From Tritrichomonas foetus (lineage: Eukaryota; Parabasalia; Tritrichomonadida; Tritrichomonadidae): DNA of 13,729 bases. The stretch spans positions 73,578 to 87,306 of the forward strand of contig MLAK01000615.1 of assembly GCA_001839685.1 (NCBI GenBank), given 5' to 3'. Position numbers and translations under genes: made by a program. The notes under the pieces are model-generated. The model was not told where the DNA came from, did no database searches, and saw only the letters and a program-made list of their open reading frames with translations. Shown here one piece after another: positions 7,295-13,729 of this stretch (the stretch's first letter is position 1; every line of letters begins with the position of its first letter).

Positions 7295-10200
7295 TTAGGG
7301 AACTATAACATAGGTACGAAGTGTTCTTCCTCCACCAATGTCAATATCACCTCTTTCTGTAACATGGAAATTGTAAGCATAAACCAATTCATAAACAGCT
7401 CTTGTTACATGAATTTGATTCTTAATTCCAGTAGATTTCATTCTCTGTGCAAGTTCTACTGTTGGACCAATTAAGTGGAAGTTTGGCTTACTTACACTAA
7501 TGACACCTGCAACAAGTGGTCCACCTGTATTTAATCCAATAGTAAAGCTTACTTCATGTCCGATTGCTTCTGCAATTTTGTTAGCACTTGAAATAACTTT
7601 CAAAGCAAATCTTGTTGCAATTTCTGCATGTTTGTTTGGCTTGTTCACCGATCCAAAGAGACCTCCAGCGTATTCATAAGTATGAGAAAATGTGCGAATC
7701 TTAGTTAATGCTGGGAACTCTTTCATCATTTCGTCAAGAACATTATACACTTTCGAGAAGAACTGGAATGGTGCATTAAAGTCTTCTTTATCAAATTGAG
7801 CACTTGATGTTACTTTAATACAACCAACTGAAGCAGATTGAACAGCAACACTAATACTTTCTGCACCTTTTTGAAGTTCTTCAACAACATTATTTGGCAT
7901 GACACGATTTAGCATTGTTGTTATCTTTTGTTTTTCAGCGTTAATTTTTTGTTCAATAAGTTGGTGGTCTGTTTGATCTTCAATGATGAAAACAACAGCG
8001 TTAATATCATTGAAATCCGATTCAGATGCAGTTCCAAGTGGTGTTAAACACAAAACATTCACAATAACAATTTTATTAGCACCATTCGGCGTAGAAACTG
8101 ACATCTTATCTTTGAAGTTAGGATTTCCATTACCCCTAAGTGCTTCGTGAACGCGTAATAAAATGGTTTCAATAGATTCTGCTCGATTTGTAGATTTAAA
8201 CATATCAGTGATCATTTTTCCAATGATATCTTCTTTCTTTAAGCCAACACATTGAATAAAAGCATCATTTATGTCATGAATAATCATCTTTTTATCCAAT
8301 AAAACAATACTTTCATTTGTACATTCAACAACGCGTTCTGCATCTTTATATGAATTTTCATCACTATATGCTTTTAATGTTCCGTTAGTAACAAGTGATA
8401 TCACATTTTGATTTTGTAGTACAAATGTTGGATTAAAGAATAAAAGCATATTCAATGAATATCTTATTATTTGTGACTTTCCAAATAAATAGATAATCAT
8501 TATAATAAGTGCAAAAATTTGAACAATGATAACAATAATTAAAATAATATCAGAAAGAGAATCCAAAGATGTGAAATCTTTCTTAATTTGGTTAATTACT
8601 GGATCAAAGAATTGTGGATATCTGTGAGTTCCTACAAAACTAGAGAAATAATAACCAAGATTAAGAAATATTTCACTATGAGTATCAATTGTAGTATTTT
8701 CAACTTCTTGTAATTGTAGCTGCATTTTTGAAGCTGCATATTCAAATTCTTCAAGAATATCAATAATTGCTAATTGTTCAAATAATGAAAGCGGTGGTGG
8801 AATATCTTGTGAAGTGACACCAGGAACAACGTCTTCAAAATAATCAATATTCACTGTAGTTTGATAATATGTACTAACTGTTCTATGTGTTCCCCATAGA
8901 CCATCAGAAATAGAATCACGAAGTGATAAAAGGGAATTCATTGCATTGCTAATTTGTTCACTTCGAGTAAAACCTAAATCAAGGCTTTCGAATTCAGGTT
9001 TTTGACTGATAGCATCAGTTGTTGCTAATCTAACAAACCTGTAACCAGCATCAAGACTATAAATTGCGGCGTCATGTATATGGGCAATTCTTTCCAAATC
9101 TTCTGCAATTGTTGTTGAAAATGAAGATGATTGATAATAAAGATACAATGAACATGCAAGAATACAACCTGATGAAAGGATGAATATCGCATAAATCTGT
9201 AATGTTGACAATGCTGTACTAGAATCAGAAGAGACTGCTAAGGATTGAGATCCATTACCTTTTTGATTTCCTTTCTTATCACGATTCTGTAAAATCTCAC
9301 GAACTGCTGTATTTGGTAGTGAAATGAAAGCTGATGAGACAGAGTTGCTTTCCATGACAAGCATAAAGTGAGATAGAATCAATGGTAAAGAAATTAATAA
9401 AAATGATACAAAAACTACCAAGACAAAATTCTGACTTAAATCAGTTAGAATGCTGCTCATTTCTGCAGTTGATACTTCAAACATTTTATGAGGATATGTA
9501 ATTAATTGTTGAACAATTTCAATGATTCCTTTATCGAAGTCTAAGAAAATCGGATCAGTTAAGAATTCTTTAGCTGTTTCTATCTTCATTAAATTTGTGG
9601 AATCAAGCATATATTTAGTTAGTGCTTGGATTAATGGCATATCTGATAAATATGGCGTGATATATAAATCAGTGTATATTTCGTTGGCACCTGGACTTGA
9701 TGTTAAGTTTGCTAATGCGTAAGAAATCTTTAAAAGCCTTGCCCTTGCATTGGCTACAATTGCACCAACATATGAAGATTGAAGGGTCCAGTTTGGAACA
9801 CGCCCGGATGAATAAATATTTGGTGAAATTATATCCATCATATCATTACATTGCTTAGATGTTCCATAATTACAAGGAGTCCAGTCACCAGACAATGCAA
9901 GTGGATAAAGACCTACGTATAAAGCAAGAAACTCTAAATTCATTAAACCAACTTTCACTTCAACCATAAAATTACAGCGATGAAGACTTTGACTGACTAA
10001 TTGGTTTGTAAATTTAGATAGATATAAAATGAATACACCAATTGCTGCAGCTGTGCCAATTATTAATGTTACAGTACCAACACAAATACTTCCAACGCGT
10101 GCTTTCCTAATAAATTGTTGAAGACCAACATGAACTTGTTGTTGTTGAACATTAGAATCAGATATTTTATCAGAAACAAATTTCGGTGATATTTCATCTG

Positions 10201-11899
10201 GTTTCTTTGCAGATGAAGATTCAACACAGAATTGTTGAAGTTCAGGAAGGAAAAGTCTTGCAGCTTGTAAAGCAAAATCTTGTTGCAAACGATTTCCTAA
10301 TTGAAGTTGATGTAATTTTGCGGTCCATTCTTGATAACTTGTATAATCAGCTTTTACGTTAAGTAAAAATTGACAATAGAGTTCAACAACATCAGAATTA
10401 TTTGGATAAGAATCAAGTAATTGATTGATTTCTATTTCTATTTTTTCAATCAGCTTTTTAAGTGAAGTAATATCGTTCCAAAACATATCGACTCTTTTTT
10501 GGAGAATTCGTTCCCAGAATCGATGTTGAAGAGCTGTTGCATTTTGTATGTATCTATTAATATTAGATATACTTTTCATGACAACTGGAGTTGTATCAGT
10601 GAATCTAGAGCTTTGAATTGTAACCATTTGCTGTAAATATGAAGTACGACCAATATTTGGTTTCAAATTCGCATATTGATTAATTAGCCACCTAAAGAGT
10701 TCACTTTCTTGTGGGAAAAGTGAACAAATACGACACCAAAGAATACAAAGTTGGTTATTTTCAGGATATTTTTGCATAAAAATCGAAAATGGTTTCCAAC
10801 AAAGTAAAAATGGAGGCCAATGTTGAAAAACGATATGGACTGCACAAATGAAGTTAGAGCACTTGGGGAATGCTCTTGTGAGTATTTCTTCAGCATCATC
10901 AGGACAACCTTCACATTGTGAAAATATCATCAGGAGTTTGGTTGTTTTCTTTTTGTTAATAAAATGAAGAATAATATAACAAAGAACTAAAATTACTATA
11001 AATAAAATGATGATTACAGCTTGACTAACATTTCCGATGAAAACGATAATTAAGTTAATGATTGAAACGAAGCATCCAGTGAATGAAAAAGCACATAATA
11101 ATAACGAGAAACTCCTTTTGATTGTTGGAGAATAAATAAATAAGAAAAGTCCAAAGGCAGCATACAACAGTGCACAAATAACCATTAAAGCAGCATGACC
11201 AATTTGATTCACAAAACGAACAGCACAACCAAGTGTCGAAACTAAACAAGTTGTAATAAGTGTAAAAACAACAACACTTGGGGACCATTCATGATTCGGA
11301 TTATTCTCAACGAGAATCCGAACAGTAACACGAAAGATATCAAATGGTGCAATGACAGCACATATAATGAAAAATACAATAAAAATAATTGAAACTGGTT
11401 GTGATGCACTTGCAAATGCTTCCGGCAGAGCTGATGAGATCAAAACAAGAAGGATAGGACGAACGTATTTTCCAACCAAAAGTGTGGCAATACCTTCAGA
11501 CCTGTCAGCAATTTGGCGTTTGGAAAATCTAATAATTAAAATAGCGGACGTGATTTCGTAAACCAGTTCAAGGACCACAAGAACCAGGCCAATGACTACT
11601 TTTGTCGAGCCAGACCAAAGCTGCCAAATGACGCCGATTGATTGGAGAAAATACGAAAAAACGGAATCTTGATCCCATAAAAGAGGCGAGTCGACGAAAA
11701 ACGAAGGTCCAATCAATTGTATGATTATTATGATGTTGATTATAATATAGACGGCTTTTGGAAGACCTGGCTGTGTATTGATTTTCGCTATGTATTTGAG
11801 GTTAAGATCGTTGAAAATCGTTAAGTAAGAAACGTCGAGAACACTTGCATAACGAAGCTTTCCGGCGACCAAGTTGTCTGCTTCTTCGTTCGTCGCCAT
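7295..11899 (-). CDS. multi-spanning PAS / class III cyclase-like protein, cyclase site degenerate
   Basis: A 1534-residue membrane protein of the large trichomonad adenylate/guanylate cyclase-like family. In order: an N-terminal bundle of about seven to eight membrane spans (48-67, 100-123, 169-190, 208-227, 235-257, 262-290, 293-314); a helical cytosolic region at about 320-560 resembling the TPR part of TmcB/TmcC proteins; a span at 603-628; a loop at 629-824 with three Cys and NWT/NLT glycosylation sequons; a span at 825-848; a Ser/Gly linker; a span at 901-922; a second loop at 924-1116; a span at 1117-1141; a PAS domain at about 1185-1310; a linker helix; and a class III cyclase homology domain at about 1347-1530 (TIGLNTGGPLVAGVI, LIGPTVELAQRM). 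By alignment from memory, both metal aspartates are replaced (A1356, H1406), the purine Lys by R1402, the purine Asp by H1475 and the Asn by E1482; only R1486 remains. Enzyme activity is therefore doubtful, and a sensing or scaffold role is inferred. The start at 11899 is the first ATG of the open frame. Confidence 0.85.
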   Translation of the reverse strand: MATNEEADNLVAGKLRYASVLDVSYLTIFNDLNLKYIAKINTQPGLPKAVYIIINIIIIIQLIGPSFFVDSPLLWDQDSVFSYFLQSIGVIWQLWSGSTKVVIGLVLVVLELVYEITSAILIIRFSKRQIADRSEGIATLLVGKYVRPILLVLISSALPEAFASASQPVSIIFIVFFIICAVIAPFDIFRVTVRILVENNPNHEWSPSVVVFTLITTCLVSTLGCAVRFVNQIGHAALMVICALLYAAFGLFLFIYSPTIKRSFSLLLCAFSFTGCFVSIINLIIVFIGNVSQAVIIILFIVILVLCYIILHFINKKKTTKLLMIFSQCEGCPDDAEEILTRAFPKCSNFICAVHIVFQHWPPFLLCWKPFSIFMQKYPENNQLCILWCRICSLFPQESELFRWLINQYANLKPNIGRTSYLQQMVTIQSSRFTDTTPVVMKSISNINRYIQNATALQHRFWERILQKRVDMFWNDITSLKKLIEKIEIEINQLLDSYPNNSDVVELYCQFLLNVKADYTSYQEWTAKLHQLQLGNRLQQDFALQAARLFLPELQQFCVESSSAKKPDEISPKFVSDKISDSNVQQQQVHVGLQQFIRKARVGSICVGTVTLIIGTAAAIGVFILYLSKFTNQLVSQSLHRCNFMVEVKVGLMNLEFLALYVGLYPLALSGDWTPCNYGTSKQCNDMMDIISPNIYSSGRVPNWTLQSSYVGAIVANARARLLKISYALANLTSSPGANEIYTDLYITPYLSDMPLIQALTKYMLDSTNLMKIETAKEFLTDPIFLDFDKGIIEIVQQLITYPHKMFEVSTAEMSSILTDLSQNFVLVVFVSFLLISLPLILSHFMLVMESNSVSSAFISLPNTAVREILQNRDKKGNQKGNGSQSLAVSSDSSTALSTLQIYAIFILSSGCILACSLYLYYQSSSFSTTIAEDLERIAHIHDAAIYSLDAGYRFVRLATTDAISQKPEFESLDLGFTRSEQISNAMNSLLSLRDSISDGLWGTHRTVSTYYQTTVNIDYFEDVVPGVTSQDIPPPLSLFEQLAIIDILEEFEYAASKMQLQLQEVENTTIDTHSEIFLNLGYYFSSFVGTHRYPQFFDPVINQIKKDFTSLDSLSDIILIIVIIVQIFALIIMIIYLFGKSQIIRYSLNMLLFFNPTFVLQNQNVISLVTNGTLKAYSDENSYKDAERVVECTNESIVLLDKKMIIHDINDAFIQCVGLKKEDIIGKMITDMFKSTNRAESIETILLRVHEALRGNGNPNFKDKMSVSTPNGANKIVIVNVLCLTPLGTASESDFNDINAVVFIIEDQTDHQLIEQKINAEKQKITTMLNRVMPNNVVEELQKGAESISVAVQSASVGCIKVTSSAQFDKEDFNAPFQFFSKVYNVLDEMMKEFPALTKIRTFSHTYEYAGGLFGSVNKPNKHAEIATRFALKVISSANKIAEAIGHEVSFTIGLNTGGPLVAGVISVSKPNFHLIGPTVELAQRMKSTGIKNQIHVTRAVYELVYAYNFHVTERGDIDIGGGRTLRTYVIVP

Positions 11900-12661
11900 C
11901 CCTAAATTCTCGGTTTTTACTAATCAAGCTTTCAATTTTTTGAGTAGATTCGAGAATGAATATGAAAAGGAATTGACTGAAAAAGTTGACATGCCAACAT
12001 AAAAAGTTTCAAGATTTTTAAAACTTGTCAAAAAATCAATTATTGAGAAAGGAATTTTTAAATAGATATATGGCCTCAAAACGTTTTTAACTTCATTTAA
12101 TCCGTCAATTTCACATTCAAATTTGTCATCTCAAAAAAAATACAATTCTCTTTCAAAAAAAAAAAAAGAATTTATTCAATTTTTTTGTGAGAGGATCTAC
12201 AGATTTCAATATAACCAACGGTGAAAAAGATAAGAGTTACAGTCAGACTGTATTTATGATAGATGAATATGAATCAATTTATCACGAGAAAATTTTTGAT
12301 AAAATAACTTCATTTTCAAATGGTACGTTTTTTACATAATTGAAAATTCAAAAATAATTTAAATATATATTAATTTCATATAAAACATCATTTTCTTACA
12401 ACTAAACTAATTTTAATGCCTATCTATGTGATTTCTACATATTATATTCTTTATTGATTTCTTTCTAAAAGAATGACATGATTCAAAAATTATTTTGTAA
12501 TCAGATATCAATTCCATGGCAATTCAGTAGATTAATTGAGCATATCTCAATAAGAGAAATGAGGACAATATAAATTTCATTACAAATTGGCTGAAGTCAT
12601 CAACAAGATTATTATATTCGATTATTTCCGAGCAGATCATAAAAACTTAAACAGTAAGAAA
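11900..12661. other. AT-rich spacer upstream of the cyclase-like gene
   Basis: It should include the promoter of the cyclase-like gene, but no clear initiator is seen before its ATG. It holds A-runs at about 12130-12170 and a small hairpin ATTGAG/CTCAAT (12535-12540 with 12546-12551). No gene is supported. Confidence 0.5.
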
Positions 12662-12901
12662 ATGAATAAAGTTTGTTTGAAGAGACCTCTTAGAAAAACT
12701 TCACGAAAGTTTCCTGGAAAATTCAAACAAAAGAAATCTCACTGTATGAATCATATTTTACCAAAAGTTACCTCTATTCTATTTTTCAAAGTTCTTGAAC
12801 TTTCTCATAATTATTTAACTATGACCTGTAGACTTCGATCCAAGTCAAGAGGAAAGAATTCAAAAATCACAGTGATTATTGAGAAATTTATCGAATATTA
12901 A
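12662..12901 (+). CDS. small basic hypothetical open frame, doubtful
   Basis: From the first ATG the frame encodes 79 residues, unusually basic at the start (VCLKRPLRKTSRKFPGKFKQ), with a hydrophobic middle and a second basic patch (RLRSKSRGKNSK). The frame is open upstream to a TGA at 12560-12562 but without another ATG. I recognise no family, no signal peptide and no initiator, and neighbouring DNA is non-coding. It may be a chance frame or a relic of a mobile element. The Lys/Arg richness partly follows from A-rich DNA. Confidence 0.15.
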   Translation: MNKVCLKRPLRKTSRKFPGKFKQKKSHCMNHILPKVTSILFFKVLELSHNYLTMTCRLRSKSRGKNSKITVIIEKFIEY

Positions 12902-13729
12902 CTAAATTTTATTATTTTTATTTTATCGCATTATAAGATACAGCCAATTAAAAAGAGCTGCACTCAAAGAATGTATTTCCCACTTTCACTCTATACCACC
13001 CGATTCATTAATGAATTTATATCTGTCTATTGTTGCTAAAGTTCAATTATATGCATACATTTTTGTGATACTTTATTATAATGTACTAGTTTTTAAAAAT
13101 CAATAAAAATATTGATTGAACAATTGAAAATAATCATGAATGGAAAAATGAAATTTCATATTATTATCAATAGTTATTTGTTTCAATAAAAGCATCATTA
13201 TCATAATTCACATTACAAGATGATGATTAAAGCATCTACAGTCACAATAATCCTGTTGATTAGAGTGTTTTTTGGACTTTTCTTACTTTTCATCGTCTAA
13301 AATAATGATAAATCCATGGTTGGATATCTTGAAATGCATGAATATATTTAATATAATATTGAATATTAACAAAACATCTGGAAGAAAATATTTGTCGACA
13401 ATTGTTCAAAGCATTCCGGCTATTGGAATGAAGTGAATGTTGAACCACCAAGTTCCGAATGAAAATCTAACAAAAAATAAAGTGAGATCTAAATTTATTC
13501 CTCACTCGTAAATATCGTAGTGTCCAGTAACACATGATCGTTTTGAATAATCTGATTTTGTCAACAATTCACTTTTTTGAATAATTCATGGTTGTAGCAA
13601 GTGTGCATCAATTATATAATACCATTATTAATATTTCTAGCAGGAATTAATGATAAAATAATGCAAAGGAATTTATGTTAAGTTAGTAATAGTAGTAAGT
13701 GGTTTTGGTACCTACTGAAAATAATAAAA
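12902..13729. other. AT-rich region, no gene seen
   Basis: No open frame of useful length, no tRNA-like or rRNA-like sequence and no tandem array was found on either strand. Short A/T palindromes occur but are expected at this composition. The right edge cuts the region, so it may be the upstream or downstream part of a gene outside the window. Confidence 0.5.

Noticed and set aside
2904..11899. Trichomonad introns (GTATGT ... ACTAACACACAG)
   Set aside because: The three large genes are open from start to stop, and no full 3' splice signal was seen; ACTAAC-like words inside the cyclase-like gene are on the wrong strand.
12587..12661. Upstream extension of the small basic frame from a TTG codon
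   Set aside because: Eukaryotic nuclear genes rarely start at TTG and there is no support for one here; the first ATG is at 12662.

Overview
The window looks like nuclear DNA of a flagellated, AT-rich parabasalid protist, most probably a Tritrichomonas-type trichomonad. The reasons are: uninterrupted genes with no visible introns; a very large membrane protein combining TPR-like, PAS and class III cyclase domains, a type strongly expanded in trichomonads; an axonemal dynein-associated protein; a decayed RCC1/coiled-coil/kinase gene; and a close match to the trichomonad Inr core promoter in front of one gene. The assignment rests on protein recognition and base composition, not on a database search.

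Layout, left to right. Positions 3-217 hold a coding-like fragment with one apparent frameshift, butted against the complete ribosomal protein eL22 gene (218-538, +). A spacer follows with a pyrimidine run and a 19-bp tandem repeat (675-765). Positions 836-2712 (-) hold a heavily damaged pseudogene: RCC1-type repeats, then a coiled coil, then a protein kinase C-lobe. A DNAI7/CASC1-like gene lies at 2904-4898 (-). The divergent spacer 4899-6066 holds a GC-rich island with nested inverted repeats (5316-5457), possibly an RNA gene, plus two hairpins and GC-rich E2F-like motifs close to a short Mcm10 gene (6067-6927, +). Next is a 1534-residue PAS/cyclase receptor-like protein (7295-11899, -) whose cyclase domain appears to lack its metal-binding residues. 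The last 1.8 kb is AT-rich and almost empty, with one small basic open frame of doubtful reality.

The intact genes belong to separate housekeeping or cell-biology tasks: translation (eL22), flagellar motility (DNAI7-like), replication initiation (Mcm10) and membrane sensing (PAS/cyclase-like protein). Nothing suggests an operon or a shared pathway. The points most worth following up are the degenerate cyclase domain, the structured GC-rich island, the pseudogene that lost its kinase N-lobe, and the replication-gene promoter motifs.
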